From the NCBI GenBank assembly GCA_044351045.1, contig JBILGM010000002.1, forward strand, positions 1 through 64,000: a DNA stretch of 64,000 nt. Reading direction: 5' to 3'. Each line of letters begins with the position of its first letter. The first letter of the stretch is position 1. This DNA comes from UBA6136 sp044351045 (lineage in GTDB: Bacteria > Pseudomonadota > Gammaproteobacteria > Methylococcales > Methylococcaceae). This document shows positions 25,293 to 34,575 of the stretch, piece by piece. The notes under the pieces are model-generated. The model worked only from the letters and a program-made list of their open reading frames with translations. It was not told the origin of the DNA and did not search any database. Position numbers and translations under genes: made by a program.

Positions 25293-25513
25293 TCCCATTC
25301 CTTACGGGCGGCTTCCTGAAAGGCCAGACCGTCGGCCGGCCACGGCACGGTGCCGCTGTAGCGCATCGGGTCGAATGCCTGCGAACGGTTCTGTGCTGCC
25401 GCAGTCTTTGATTTGTTCGCGAGGTATTCGACGAAGTCGAGCACTTCGGCTTGGCGCTGGTCATCCAGGCGATGGATCTGTTCAACGATGGCGGCTTCGA
25501 TAGCGGTACTCAT
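25289..25513 (-). CDS. Antitoxin partner of the PIN toxin (VapB-like, DUF2281-type)
   Basis: A 74-residue protein with an N-terminal helical block VEQIHRLDDQRQAEVLDFVEYLANKS, which resembles DUF2281/VapB-type antitoxins, and a C-terminal tail with FDPMRYSGTVPWPADGLAFQEAARKEWE probably wrapping the toxin. It precedes the PIN toxin with a 4-bp overlap and begins 17 bp after the hsdM stop, so it is expressed from the hsd operon or from its own promoter within it. Confidence 0.8.
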   Translation of the reverse strand: MSTAIEAAIVEQIHRLDDQRQAEVLDFVEYLANKSKTAAAQNRSQAFDPMRYSGTVPWPADGLAFQEAARKEWE

Positions 25514-25530
25514 GGGGGTTCCTCCGTCAA

Positions 25531-27150
25531 TCAGGTCAGTAGTGATGCAACATTCTGCGCGATACGTGTTTGCAACTCCAGCGCCTGGGCGTTCAGTGAT
25601 TCCAGTTCCTCGTTCAGGGTTTCGAGCTGTTCCTTGAAGTCCTCGTCGCTAACCTCCTCGCCCGGCGCGACGCCGACGTAGCGGCCGGGGTTGAGCGACC
25701 AGCCCTGGGCTTCGATCTCGGCGAGTGTCGCCGCTTTGCACAGGCCGGGCACGTCACGATAGGCCGGTGTCTCGCCGAAGACGTCGATGAGCTTTTGCGC
25801 CGTCTCGCCAGCGCCGACTTTCGGGGCATCGAGCGCCTCGCCGCGATAGAGGCGGACGAGGTTGGCAATGAAGCCGATCTGGGCCGGTGTCCAGTCGCGG
25901 TGGGCACGATCGACCTGCCGGTAGATGTGGCGGGCGTCGATGAAGAGCACGGTGTCCGCACGTTTCGTCCTGGCCTTGCCGTTGTCGAGGAGCCACAGCG
26001 TGCAGGGCAGGGTGACGGTGTAGAACATATTGGGGCCGACGGCAACCATGACATCCACCGCCCGCGCTTCGATCAGCTTCTGCCGCAATTCCTGCTCGCT
26101 GGATCGTGCATCGGAGGCCGAGTTGGCCATGACGAAGCCGGCGCGGCCGGTGGCGTTGAGCGCCGAGTAAAAAAGCTGAATCCACAGGTAGTTGGCGTTG
26201 TCGGTGCGCGGCAGGCCGAAGGGGAAGCGGCGACCGGCACCGACCATGTCTTTCAACCGTTCCTTGTCCACCGCATTGACGTTGAAGGGCGGATTGGCGA
26301 GGACGAAGTCGAATTGGCCGGTGGCGGTGTGCGGATCGTCGTAGTAGCTGTTGATGTTGCCGCCGTGCTTGATGTCGCCTTCCAGCCCATGCACGGCGAG
26401 GTTAAGGCGGCACAGACGGCCGGTTTCGTCGGTCTTCTCGACGCCGCAGATGGCGAGCTCGGCAGCGGGGTTTTTCTGGTGCTCGGCGACAAAGCGCGCC
26501 GACTGCACAAACATGCCGCCGGAACCGCAAGCGGGATCGAGGATGCGGCCGTGGAAGGGCTCGATGATTTCGGCCAGCAGCTTGACGATGCTGGACGGCG
26601 TGTAGAACTCGCCGCCGCCCTGGCCCTCGGTCATCGCAAAGGCACCGAGGAAATACTCGTAGATGCGGCCGAAGGCGTCGTAGTCGAGCGTGGCCGGAAT
26701 CTCGGACACTTTCTTGAGCAGTTCCTTGAGTAGGGTGCTGGTGAAGAGGTTGTAGGTCTTGGGCAGTACGCCGGCAAGCTGCGGGTTGTGCTTCTCAATC
26801 TCGCGCATCGCCGCGTTGACCTTGGCACCGATGTCAGCCATCTCGGGCAGCATCAGCAGATAGTCGAAACGCGGTTCGGGGGCGAGGTAGAGGATGCCTT
26901 CTGCATTGTAAGCGGCGGGTTCATCGAGCCGGCTGCCGCGCCGCGATGAAGCGCTGGCACCTTCAAGCTTGGTGCGCTGAATGCCAAAGCGGACTTCAGC
27001 AAAGCGCAGGAAGATCAGGCCGAGGATGGGGCCAGAGTATTCCTGCGCCTTGAGGCCGGAATTGGCGCGGAACTGGTCGGCGGCATCCCACAATCGCTTT
27101 TCAAGCGAGGTGGAGGCGGCGTCTTTTTCGGAGGGGGCGATCCAGAGCAT
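25531..27150 (-). CDS. hsdM: Type I restriction-modification N6-adenine methyltransferase
   Basis: The 539-residue HsdM methylates adenine in the target sequence with HsdS and forms the core of the restriction complex. Visible: N-terminal helical bundle (LEKRLWDAADQFRANSGLKAQEY), GGGEFYTPSSIVKLL, the S-adenosylmethionine motif ILDPACGSGGMF (about 203-214), the catalytic NPPFN (286-290) and a C-terminal coiled coil (LEELESLNAQALELQTRI-like). It is the first gene of the operon hsdM - antitoxin - PIN toxin - small ORF - hsdS - hsdR. Modification would fail along with restriction if hsdS is really broken. Confidence 0.95.
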   Translation of the reverse strand: MLWIAPSEKDAASTSLEKRLWDAADQFRANSGLKAQEYSGPILGLIFLRFAEVRFGIQRTKLEGASASSRRGSRLDEPAAYNAEGILYLAPEPRFDYLLMLPEMADIGAKVNAAMREIEKHNPQLAGVLPKTYNLFTSTLLKELLKKVSEIPATLDYDAFGRIYEYFLGAFAMTEGQGGGEFYTPSSIVKLLAEIIEPFHGRILDPACGSGGMFVQSARFVAEHQKNPAAELAICGVEKTDETGRLCRLNLAVHGLEGDIKHGGNINSYYDDPHTATGQFDFVLANPPFNVNAVDKERLKDMVGAGRRFPFGLPRTDNANYLWIQLFYSALNATGRAGFVMANSASDARSSEQELRQKLIEARAVDVMVAVGPNMFYTVTLPCTLWLLDNGKARTKRADTVLFIDARHIYRQVDRAHRDWTPAQIGFIANLVRLYRGEALDAPKVGAGETAQKLIDVFGETPAYRDVPGLCKAATLAEIEAQGWSLNPGRYVGVAPGEEVSDEDFKEQLETLNEELESLNAQALELQTRIAQNVASLLT

Positions 27151-27301
27151 GGTTTGTTGTAGTTTTCGTTCTCAAGATTTCTTCGTCGAGAGAAGTCCAA
27201 TTTCAAATGGATTGCATCATCTCCTCGTCTGCCTTCGACTCACCGACGGTCGGTGCATGCTGACATAACGCATTGGCACAACACCGAAAAACGGAATCAA
27301 C

Positions 27302-27335
27302 AAAAAACCCGGACAAGCTGGCAGCCTGCCCGGGT
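27302..27335 (-). terminator. Intrinsic terminator of ssb
   Basis: On the minus strand a long stem starting ACCCGGGCAGG closes on CTTGTCCGGGT (27307-27335) with two wobble pairs and a run of T (27302-27306). It lies about 30 bp after the ssb stop. Confidence 0.85.
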
Positions 27336-27363
27336 CTGTTTGCTTTTACCTTGCAGGTGCTGA

Positions 27364-27861
27364 CTAAAAGGGGATGTCGTCGTCGAAGTCGACGTCCATG
27401 CCGCCGCCAGTGCTCGGCGGGTAGGGTTGGCTAATGGATGATTTCGGCATGTCGTAGCCGGAATCCTGGTTATATCCACCCGCGTTGCTTGTCGGACGAG
27501 GACTGGGTGAACCTTCAGCGCCACCCGCGCGATCCAGCATCTGGAATTCCTGCGCCACGATCTCCGTGGTGTAGCGGTCCTGGCCGTTCTTGTCCTGCCA
27601 TTTCCTCGTTTGCAGGCGGCCCTCCAGATAAAGCTTGCTGCCTTTTCTCAGATAATCCCGGGCGATCTCGGCAGTGCGACCAAACATGACCACGCGATGC
27701 CATTCGGTCCGTTCCTGCAGTTGTCCCTGCTGATCTTTCCAGGCTTCCCCGGTGGCGACATTGAGATTGGCAACGACGCTTCCATTGGGGGATTGGCGTA
27801 TTTCCGGGTCAGCACCCAGGTTCCCCACCAGTATGACTTTATTAACACCGCGAGAGGCCAT
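27364..27861 (-). CDS. ssb: Single-stranded DNA-binding protein
   Basis: The 165-residue protein begins MASRGVNKVILVGNLGADPE and carries an OB-fold (to about residue 110, ending YTTEIVAQEFQML), a Gly/Pro/Asn-rich linker and the acidic tip DFDDDIPF that recruits repair and replication proteins. It coats single-stranded DNA during replication, recombination and repair. GGAGAA lies before the ATG and a terminator follows. It stands just outside the hsd operon and is likely the ordinary chromosomal copy. Confidence 0.96.
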   Translation of the reverse strand: MASRGVNKVILVGNLGADPEIRQSPNGSVVANLNVATGEAWKDQQGQLQERTEWHRVVMFGRTAEIARDYLRKGSKLYLEGRLQTRKWQDKNGQDRYTTEIVAQEFQMLDRAGGAEGSPSPRPTSNAGGYNQDSGYDMPKSSISQPYPPSTGGGMDVDFDDDIPF

Positions 27862-27969
27862 GATTTTCTCCTTGTTAGCATCTTGGACGGGTAATCCCGT
27901 GTGAGCCTATTGTACTGGAAAGGTCATAGCTCGCCGCTGAGTTGGGATGAAGTCGAAGAACCGGCCTTT

Positions 27970-28128
27970 TCAGCGACATTGCCCCGTTTTGTAGTCGATG
28001 CCATTGGGACAGTCCGCATCGGATGAGCTGGCGGTGCTTTCCACTCTGGATTTATTGATTTTTGTATAGGTCGCCCCGCAACCACTGATGGTTAGCAAGG
28101 CCAGACAGGTGAGGATGAACAATTTCAT
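27970..28128 (-). CDS. Small lipoprotein, 52 aa
   Basis: From ATG 28128 the product MKLFILTCLALLTISGCGA has a clear lipoprotein signal with lipobox ISGC, Cys17 being the predicted anchor. The mature part is short and ends DCPNGIDYKTGQCR, with two cysteines that could form a disulfide. I do not recognise a family. It lies between pntB and ssb in the same direction, but there are no signs of coupling. Confidence 0.55.
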   Translation of the reverse strand: MKLFILTCLALLTISGCGATYTKINKSRVESTASSSDADCPNGIDYKTGQCR

Positions 28129-28214
28129 GGTGAATGACCTAGGGTATGGCGTGACCAATAGCGGCGGCCTTATCAATCCGATGCTGATAAGGCCGCAACC
28201 GATCCCTCTGGAAG

Positions 28215-29621
28215 TTAGCTTTGTAGCTGTTTAAGGACCTCATCCAGCATTTTCTTGGCATCGCCGAAAAGCATTCGATTGTTCTCTTTGTAGAACAGAG
28301 GATTATCGACGCCTGCGTAGCCGGAGGCCATGGACCGCTTCATGACGATGGACGTTTTTGCCTTCCAGACCTCCAGTACCGGCATGCCGGCAATGGGGCT
28401 ATTCGGATCTTCCTGCGCCCCGGGATTCACGATGTCATTGGCGCCAATCACCATGACCACATCGGTTTCCGGGAAGTCTTCGTTGATTTCGTCCATTTCG
28501 AGCACGATGTCGTAGGGCACTCGTGCTTCGGCCAGTAACACATTCATGTGCCCTGGCATGCGGCCCGCTACCGGGTGGATGGCAAAACGAACATTGACGC
28601 CCCTCTCACGGAGCAGTTTGGTGATTTCCTGAACGGTATGCTGGGCCTGGGCCACTGCCATGCCGTAGCCCGGCACCAAAACGACGCTGCTGGCATTGCG
28701 CAGCAATTCAGCGGTTTCCTCGGAGCTGATCGGTGTGACTTCGCCCTCCGGTGCCGCGCCCGCAGCGGGCGAGGTACCGCCACTGGTGCCAAAGCCACCG
28801 GCGATGACCGACAGGAAATGGCGGTTCATGGCACGACACATGATGTATGACAGGATGGCGCCCGACGAGCCGACCAGAGCACCCGTAACAATGAGTAGAT
28901 CATTATTGAGCATGAAGCCGGTGGCCGAAGCCGCCCAACCCGAATAACTGTTCAGCATGGAGACGACGACCGGCATGTCGGCGCCGCCAATCGCCATGAC
29001 CATGTGAATACCGAACAGGAGGGCGATTCCGGTCATGACATACAAAGGCAGTAGCCCTTCTTGTCCCTCCACATTCAGAAACCAGCGGCCAATGATAATC
29101 GCTGCAATGAGCAGTCCCAGGTTCAAAAAATGACGTGCCGGCAACATGACGGGCTTGCCGGTAATCTTCCCCGATAGCTTGCCGAACGCGATGAGAGAGC
29201 CGGAGAAGGTCACGGCACCAATCAGAATGCCGATGTAGATTTCTACTTCATGAATGGTCTTTTCGACACCCGACAATTGATCGGCAGGGTCCAGAAAGGT
29301 GGCATAACCCACCAGCACGGCGGCCAGACCCACCAAGCTGTGCATCAGGGCAACCAATTCCGGCATTTCAGTCATCTTCACCTTCTTCGCGGCAAAAATC
29401 CCTATCGATGCGCCGATCAGAATGGCGATGCTGAGCGGCAGGTATCCCGCGCCGGTGACCTTGGGGCCGGCAATCGTCGCCAGTATGGCGAGCGACATGC
29501 CGAAGATGCCGTAAAAATTGCCCCTGCGCGCGGTTTCCGGGTTGGATAAGCCGCCAAGGCTGAGAATAAACAGAATGGTGGCCGCGATATACGAGACCGT
29601 CACTAATCCTTCAGAAAACAT
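28215..29621 (-). CDS. pntB: NAD(P) transhydrogenase subunit beta
   Basis: The 468-residue protein consists of about nine hydrophobic segments (proton channel half, residues about 1-260) and the NADP-binding domain III with VPGYGMAVAQAQ and VIGANDIVNPGAQEDPNSPIAGMP (two signature blocks). With PntA it uses the proton motive force to move hydride from NADH to NADP+, supplying NADPH. The ATG at 29621 has GGAG 9 bp upstream. It follows pntA by 18 bp, one operon. Confidence 0.96.
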   Translation of the reverse strand: MFSEGLVTVSYIAATILFILSLGGLSNPETARRGNFYGIFGMSLAILATIAGPKVTGAGYLPLSIAILIGASIGIFAAKKVKMTEMPELVALMHSLVGLAAVLVGYATFLDPADQLSGVEKTIHEVEIYIGILIGAVTFSGSLIAFGKLSGKITGKPVMLPARHFLNLGLLIAAIIIGRWFLNVEGQEGLLPLYVMTGIALLFGIHMVMAIGGADMPVVVSMLNSYSGWAASATGFMLNNDLLIVTGALVGSSGAILSYIMCRAMNRHFLSVIAGGFGTSGGTSPAAGAAPEGEVTPISSEETAELLRNASSVVLVPGYGMAVAQAQHTVQEITKLLRERGVNVRFAIHPVAGRMPGHMNVLLAEARVPYDIVLEMDEINEDFPETDVVMVIGANDIVNPGAQEDPNSPIAGMPVLEVWKAKTSIVMKRSMASGYAGVDNPLFYKENNRMLFGDAKKMLDEVLKQLQS

Positions 29622-29639
29622 CTTTGAAAACTCCGCTGA

Positions 29640-31190
29640 TTATTTCCGGAACATGCTGAGCATGCGCTGGGTTACCCAGAAGCCGCCGGCCATGTTGATG
29701 GAGGTGAGGACCAAGGCGATACCCGCGAGGATCTTGATCTCCGGTGAGGAAATCTGAACCAGCGCTCCAATCGCGATGATGCTGGAAATGGCGTTGGTCA
29801 CGCTCATCAGTGGGGTATGCAAGGCCGGGGTGACGTTCCAGATCACCATGTAACCGACAAAGCAGGCAAGGACGAACACGGTGAAGTGTTCCATGAAAGC
29901 TGGTGGGGCATTGGCTCCCACCCACCAGAAGACGAGACCAGCCACTGCGATTTTTAGCGCTGAACTGGCCCAGCCCGGCAAGAGGGGCGGCTTTTCTTCC
30001 TTGACTACTGGAACGGCAGCAGACGCGGCGGGCTTTGGGGCTGCCGATACCGCAATCGGGGGAGGCGGCCAGGTGATCGAGCCGTCCTTGACGACGGTCG
30101 CACCCCGGATCATCTCATCGTCCATGTTGACCGTGATATTTCCATCCTTCTCCTTGCAAAGCTCCTCGAGGAGGCGCAGCAGGTTGGTGGAGTACAAGGT
30201 GGACGACTGACGGGCCAGGCGGCTGGGCAGGTCGGTGTAGCCGATGATGGTCACGCCATGCCTCACGACGACCTTGCCAGGTTCGGTGAGCTCGCAGTTG
30301 CCACCCTGTTCAGCGGCCAGATCGACGATCACACTGCCCGGCTTCATGGACTGAACCATCTCGGCGGTGATCAGCCGCGGTGCCGGCTTGCCGGGAATCA
30401 AGGCGGTGGTAATGATGATATCCACATCCTTGGCCTGGTTGGCGTAGAGTGCTTTTTGGGCCTGTTGATAGCCCTCACTCATGACCTTCGCGTAACCGCC
30501 TGCGGTCGAGCCTTCCTCCTTGTAGTCGACCTCAACGAATTCGGCACCCATGGACTTGACCTGATCCTTGACCTCGGGCCGAGTGTCCGAGGCACGCACG
30601 ATAGCCCCCAGTCCATTGGCGGCACCGATGGCGGCGAGTCCAGCCACCCCGACCCCGATGATGAAGACCTTGGCCGGAGGCACCTTGCCCGCGGCAGTCA
30701 CCTGACCGGTAAAGAAACGACCAAATTCATGAGCGGCCTCAATCACTGCACGATAACCGGCAATATTGGCCATCGAGCTCAAGGCATCCAGTTTCTGTGC
30801 CCGGGAAATGCGTGGCACGCTGTCCATGGCGATGACGGTCGCTTTTTTTGCCGCCAGTTTTTCCATCAGATCCGGGTTCTGCGCGGGCCAGATAAAACTG
30901 ATGAGATTGCCTCCTTCACGCAGGCTGGCGATTTCGTCGATCGAGTGTTCGGGTTGGATTTCCGGACCGCGCACCTTGAGGATGATGTCCGACTCCGACC
31001 AAACACTGGCTCGGTCCGTTATCGGGCAACCGACACTCCGGTAAGCCTCATCGGAAAAGTTGGCGCCTTCGCCGGCACCGCTTTCCACCGTTACCGAAAA
31101 TCCCAGCTTGATCAGCTTTTCAGCGACCTCCGGCACGGTGGCCACGCGCTTCTCGCCAGCGTGCACTTCTTTGGGAACACCAATTCGCAT
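29640..31190 (-). CDS. pntA: NAD(P) transhydrogenase subunit alpha, single-chain type
   Basis: At 516 residues this is the undivided PntA form (domain I plus membrane helices), not the split PntAA/PntAB found in some bacteria. The NAD-binding Rossmann motif GVGVAGLAAIGAANGLGA and the start MRIGVPKEVHAGEKRVA match the alanine dehydrogenase/PntA family; a Pro/Ala-rich linker (about 385-405) leads to four C-terminal hydrophobic helices. GGAGAG lies before the ATG. It is divergent from the ABC export genes across about 290 bp, where no gene is seen. Confidence 0.96.
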   Translation of the reverse strand: MRIGVPKEVHAGEKRVATVPEVAEKLIKLGFSVTVESGAGEGANFSDEAYRSVGCPITDRASVWSESDIILKVRGPEIQPEHSIDEIASLREGGNLISFIWPAQNPDLMEKLAAKKATVIAMDSVPRISRAQKLDALSSMANIAGYRAVIEAAHEFGRFFTGQVTAAGKVPPAKVFIIGVGVAGLAAIGAANGLGAIVRASDTRPEVKDQVKSMGAEFVEVDYKEEGSTAGGYAKVMSEGYQQAQKALYANQAKDVDIIITTALIPGKPAPRLITAEMVQSMKPGSVIVDLAAEQGGNCELTEPGKVVVRHGVTIIGYTDLPSRLARQSSTLYSTNLLRLLEELCKEKDGNITVNMDDEMIRGATVVKDGSITWPPPPIAVSAAPKPAASAAVPVVKEEKPPLLPGWASSALKIAVAGLVFWWVGANAPPAFMEHFTVFVLACFVGYMVIWNVTPALHTPLMSVTNAISSIIAIGALVQISSPEIKILAGIALVLTSINMAGGFWVTQRMLSMFRK

Positions 31191-31484
31191 AAGCCTCTCT
31201 CCTCGTTATAATTTCGCGGGCGCACACACGGGGATGGTGCGCCTCATTATTGATTTACATGAACTGTTTGGTGACGAGATTCCTCAGGGAAAAAGCCGCA
31301 AGGATGGCTTCGGCTCTGAGGTTCTGCAGGTTGCCGGTAAATCGCTGAAGCCCGCTGCAGTTCGTCTGGCAAATCCTCGCGTAACCTATGTAATGGAAAT
31401 AACTAACAGGGTCAACTGCGCCTGTTCTTTTTTTCGACTCACTTCAATGTCTCGTACCACCAGGCTGTCAACGTATTACTCAAC

Positions 31485-32429
31485 ATGAATGAGCTTATCC
31501 AGGTTGATCAACTCACCCGTTTTTATGGCGACCATTGCGCGGTCAATAACGTCACGTTTACGCTAAAAAAAGGCGAGATTCTTGGTTTTCTGGGTCCTAA
31601 CGGTGCCGGTAAATCCTCGACCATGCAGATGATCTGCGGCAATCTGGCGCCGACATCGGGGCAGATCCAGGTCAATGGCATCGATATTCTCGACAACCCC
31701 AAGGAAGCCAAACGGGAACTGGGCTACCTGCCTGAAATTCCGCCGGTCTACCGGGAACTGACCGTCGACGAATACCTTGTTTATTGTGCTCGCCTTCATG
31801 GCCTGCCGCGCGAAAAGTGGAAGTCGGCCCTTGATCAGGCCAAGGAGCGATGCGGGCTGACTGATGTTCAGGATCGGCTGATTGGCAATCTATCCAAGGG
31901 TTACCAGCAACGCGTCGGTATCGCCCAGGCCATTCTGCATATGCCGGCCGTGATCATTCTTGATGAACCTACGGTGGGTCTTGATCCCCTTCAGATTCGT
32001 GAAATTCGTGAATTGATCCGGGATCTGGGTCAGGAACATGGCGTGATCCTGTCTACCCACATTCTCTCGGAGGTGCAGGAATCCTGTACTCAGGTCCAGA
32101 TCATCAATAGGGGTGAGTTGGTGCTAAATGACAGCATAGAGGGGTTGGAACAGCAAATGCGCGCCTCCAGTCTTGTCGTTGGGTTGCACAAGACGCCGGA
32201 CCTGACCCGGCTGGCTGGTCTCCCTGCGATTCAGAAAGTCGACGATCTGGGTGAGCACCGCTATCGAATTTTTCATGACAAGGACAGCAATCCGGCAGAG
32301 CAGGTGGCCGAACTGATCGTAACCTCGGGCTGGGGATTGCGCGAACTGGTGCCGGAGCGACGGAGCATGGAACAGATTTTCATCGACATTACCCGACAGA
32401 CCCCCATGACTCAGGAGGCAGCCGCATGA
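31485..32429 (+). CDS. ABC transporter ATP-binding protein, Gld-type
   Basis: The 314-residue ATPase has Walker A GPNGAGKSS, signature LSKGYQQRVGIAQ, Walker B VIILDEPTVGLDP and the H-loop STHIL; the extended C-terminus is typical of ABC-2 export ATPases (GldA/NatA-like). It overlaps the permease gene by 4 bp and begins a four-gene unit that includes a GldG-like auxiliary protein and a DUF4340 protein. The substrate is unknown; in Bacteroidetes the related proteins serve gliding, but in proteobacteria this is not shown. Confidence 0.9.
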   Translation: MNELIQVDQLTRFYGDHCAVNNVTFTLKKGEILGFLGPNGAGKSSTMQMICGNLAPTSGQIQVNGIDILDNPKEAKRELGYLPEIPPVYRELTVDEYLVYCARLHGLPREKWKSALDQAKERCGLTDVQDRLIGNLSKGYQQRVGIAQAILHMPAVIILDEPTVGLDPLQIREIRELIRDLGQEHGVILSTHILSEVQESCTQVQIINRGELVLNDSIEGLEQQMRASSLVVGLHKTPDLTRLAGLPAIQKVDDLGEHRYRIFHDKDSNPAEQVAELIVTSGWGLRELVPERRSMEQIFIDITRQTPMTQEAAA

Positions 32430-33181
32430 TGGCGCTGGTCATTGCCGGACGCGAATTCCGGTCCCTGTTTCTATCTCCATTGGCCTGGACGATCCTGGGC
32501 GTTATTCAAATCATCCTGGCGTACATGTTTTTGGCGCAGCTGGATTATTTTCTGATGGTGCAACCGCGCATTGCCGGCATGGAAGAGGCGCCTGGCATCA
32601 CGGATCTGATTGTCGCGCCGCTATTTGGTAATGCCGGCATCATTCTTTTGCTGGTGACCCCGATGCTGACCATGCGGTTGATCAGCGAAGAGCGTCGTAA
32701 TCGAACGCTAAGTCTTCTATTCACGGCACCCGTCTCCATTACCGAGATTGTGCTGGGCAAATACCTTGGGGTGCTGGGATTTCTGCTGATCACCGTGGGC
32801 ATGATCTTGTTGATGCCCTTATCATTGCTTTGGGGCGGTGGCCTTGATCTGGGCAAGCTGGCCGCGTGTGTCATGGCGCTCACTTTGCTGCTGGCGGGGT
32901 TTGCTGCCGTTGGCTTATATATGTCCGCGCTGGCCAGTCAGCCTACCGTGGCGGCCGTCAGCACGTTCGGCGCATTGCTGCTGTTGTGGATCATCGACTG
33001 GTCGTCGCAGGCTGGCAGTCAGGGTGGGGGGGTGCTGGAATACCTGTCGCTATTGCGTCATTACGAAGGGCTGTTGAAAGGCCTGATCACGGCCACGGAC
33101 CTCATTTATTTTGTGCTGTTCATCACCACATTCTTGGTGTTGAGCGTTCATCGTCTGGATAACGACCGCCTGCAAAAATGA
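32426..33181 (+). CDS. ABC-2 type permease, GldF-like
   Basis: A 251-residue protein with about six hydrophobic segments, a cytoplasmic block MRLISEERRNRTLSLLFTAPVSITEIVLGKY typical of ABC-2 permeases, and no signal peptide. ATGA overlaps on both sides (with the ATPase and with the auxiliary gene) show it is translated in a coupled way. It would form the membrane channel for the ATPase encoded just upstream. Confidence 0.9.
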   Translation: MMALVIAGREFRSLFLSPLAWTILGVIQIILAYMFLAQLDYFLMVQPRIAGMEEAPGITDLIVAPLFGNAGIILLLVTPMLTMRLISEERRNRTLSLLFTAPVSITEIVLGKYLGVLGFLLITVGMILLMPLSLLWGGGLDLGKLAACVMALTLLLAGFAAVGLYMSALASQPTVAAVSTFGALLLLWIIDWSSQAGSQGGGVLEYLSLLRHYEGLLKGLITATDLIYFVLFITTFLVLSVHRLDNDRLQK

Positions 33182-34575
33182 AGATCAACCGCAAGACTCA
33201 TCTCGAAATTCGCCTGCAGAATCTGCTCTTCAGCCTCCTATTTCTCGTCGCCGTGGGTCTGGTGGCCTGGCTGAGCACGCAGTATTCCGCGCAATTTGAC
33301 TGGACGGCCAGTCACCGACATACATTGTCGGAAGCTAGTCGTAAGGTGTTGGATCTGGTGAAAGCACCTGTCTCCATCACGGCTTATGCTCGCGAAAATC
33401 AGCAGGTGCGTGAGCCTATCCGCGATCTGGTGGATCGCTATAGCCATTACAAGAAAGACCTCAGCCTCCAGTTTGTTAATCCCGACACCCAACCGGAAAA
33501 AGTCCGGCAAATGGGTATTCAGGTCGATGGTGAGTTGGTCATCGAGTACCAAGGCCGATCGGAAAAGATTCAGGAAGCCGGCGAAACCAGCTTGACCAAT
33601 GCCCTGCAGCGGCTGGCGACGGCCGAAGAGCGCACTATCGTGTTTATTGAAGGGCATGGCGACCGCTCTCCACTCGGCAAGGCCAATCATGATCTCCAGC
33701 AATTTGCCGATGAATTGAAGCGGAAGGGCTTCACCATTGCGGCCGCGAATCTAGCCACTACGCCCCTCATTCCCGATAACGCGGATGTCCTGGTCATCGC
33801 CGGGCCACGAACGAACCTTTTGCCGGGTGAAGTCAAGTTGATCGGGGATTACCTCAGCAAGGGTGGAAATCTCTGGTGGTTGGCCGATCCAGGCTCACTC
33901 CATGGGCTCGAGCCCTTGGCCAATCAACTCGGTATCAGCTTTTTGCCCGGTGTGGTGGTGGATGCGTCGACACAATTGCTGGGGATTGACGATCCGACAT
34001 TCGCCTTGGTCTCCGACTATCCGCCGCATGCCATCACCCAGGGTTTTCAACAAATGACCATGTTCCCCTCCGCAGCGGCCATGGAGCAGGTGGAAAAGAG
34101 CGATTTTGAAAAGGAACCTTTGCTCGCAACGTTGGCACGCTCCTGGACTGAGTTAGGCCCGATTGAGGGCAAGATTGCTTTTGACGCTGACAAGGGCGAG
34201 CGTCAGGGCCCGCTGGATTTAGGCTATGCCGTTACGCGTCCGCTCCATCCGGAATCTTCGGATAAGGATGTCGATCAAGAAAAATCCGCCGCCAGCACAC
34301 CCAGCGAGCAGCGTATCGTCGTTGTGGGCGATGGCGATTTTCTCTCCAATACCTACCTCGGCAATGGTGGCAATCTGGAATTGGGCATCAATATGGTTCA
34401 GTGGCTAAGCCGCGGTGATGCGCTCATCAATATTCCGGCGAAGATCGCACCGGATGGCAAGTTGCAACTGTCCCCATTTGCCTCCGGCACGATTGCCGTT
34501 GGCTTTCTCTTTGTATTGCCTCTCCTACTGATCGGGATCGGTGCCTGGGTCTGGTTCAAACGCAGGAGTCGCTGA
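33178..34575 (+). CDS. GldG-family ABC transporter auxiliary protein
   Basis: The 465-residue protein has an N-terminal membrane helix (about 12-34), a large extracytoplasmic domain containing the GldG/ABC_transp_aux features VSITAYARENQ, FVNPDTQPEKVRQMGI and FIEGHGDRSPLG, and a C-terminal membrane helix followed by KRRSR. The soluble part resembles intraflagellar-transport-type domains. It is coupled to the permease upstream and the DUF4340 gene directly downstream. Probably the periplasmic sensor or substrate-handling part of the exporter. Confidence 0.87.
   Translation: MKINRKTHLEIRLQNLLFSLLFLVAVGLVAWLSTQYSAQFDWTASHRHTLSEASRKVLDLVKAPVSITAYARENQQVREPIRDLVDRYSHYKKDLSLQFVNPDTQPEKVRQMGIQVDGELVIEYQGRSEKIQEAGETSLTNALQRLATAEERTIVFIEGHGDRSPLGKANHDLQQFADELKRKGFTIAAANLATTPLIPDNADVLVIAGPRTNLLPGEVKLIGDYLSKGGNLWWLADPGSLHGLEPLANQLGISFLPGVVVDASTQLLGIDDPTFALVSDYPPHAITQGFQQMTMFPSAAAMEQVEKSDFEKEPLLATLARSWTELGPIEGKIAFDADKGERQGPLDLGYAVTRPLHPESSDKDVDQEKSAASTPSEQRIVVVGDGDFLSNTYLGNGGNLELGINMVQWLSRGDALINIPAKIAPDGKLQLSPFASGTIAVGFLFVLPLLLIGIGAWVWFKRRSR

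Noticed and set aside
25795..26733. Open frame of 312 codons opposite hsdM
   Set aside because: It lies antisense to the intact methyltransferase gene and contains no recognisable domain.
31060..31488. Open frame of 142 codons spanning the pntA start and the gap to the ABC genes
   Set aside because: Its first part is antisense to pntA and the rest has no motif; the gap more likely holds two promoters.
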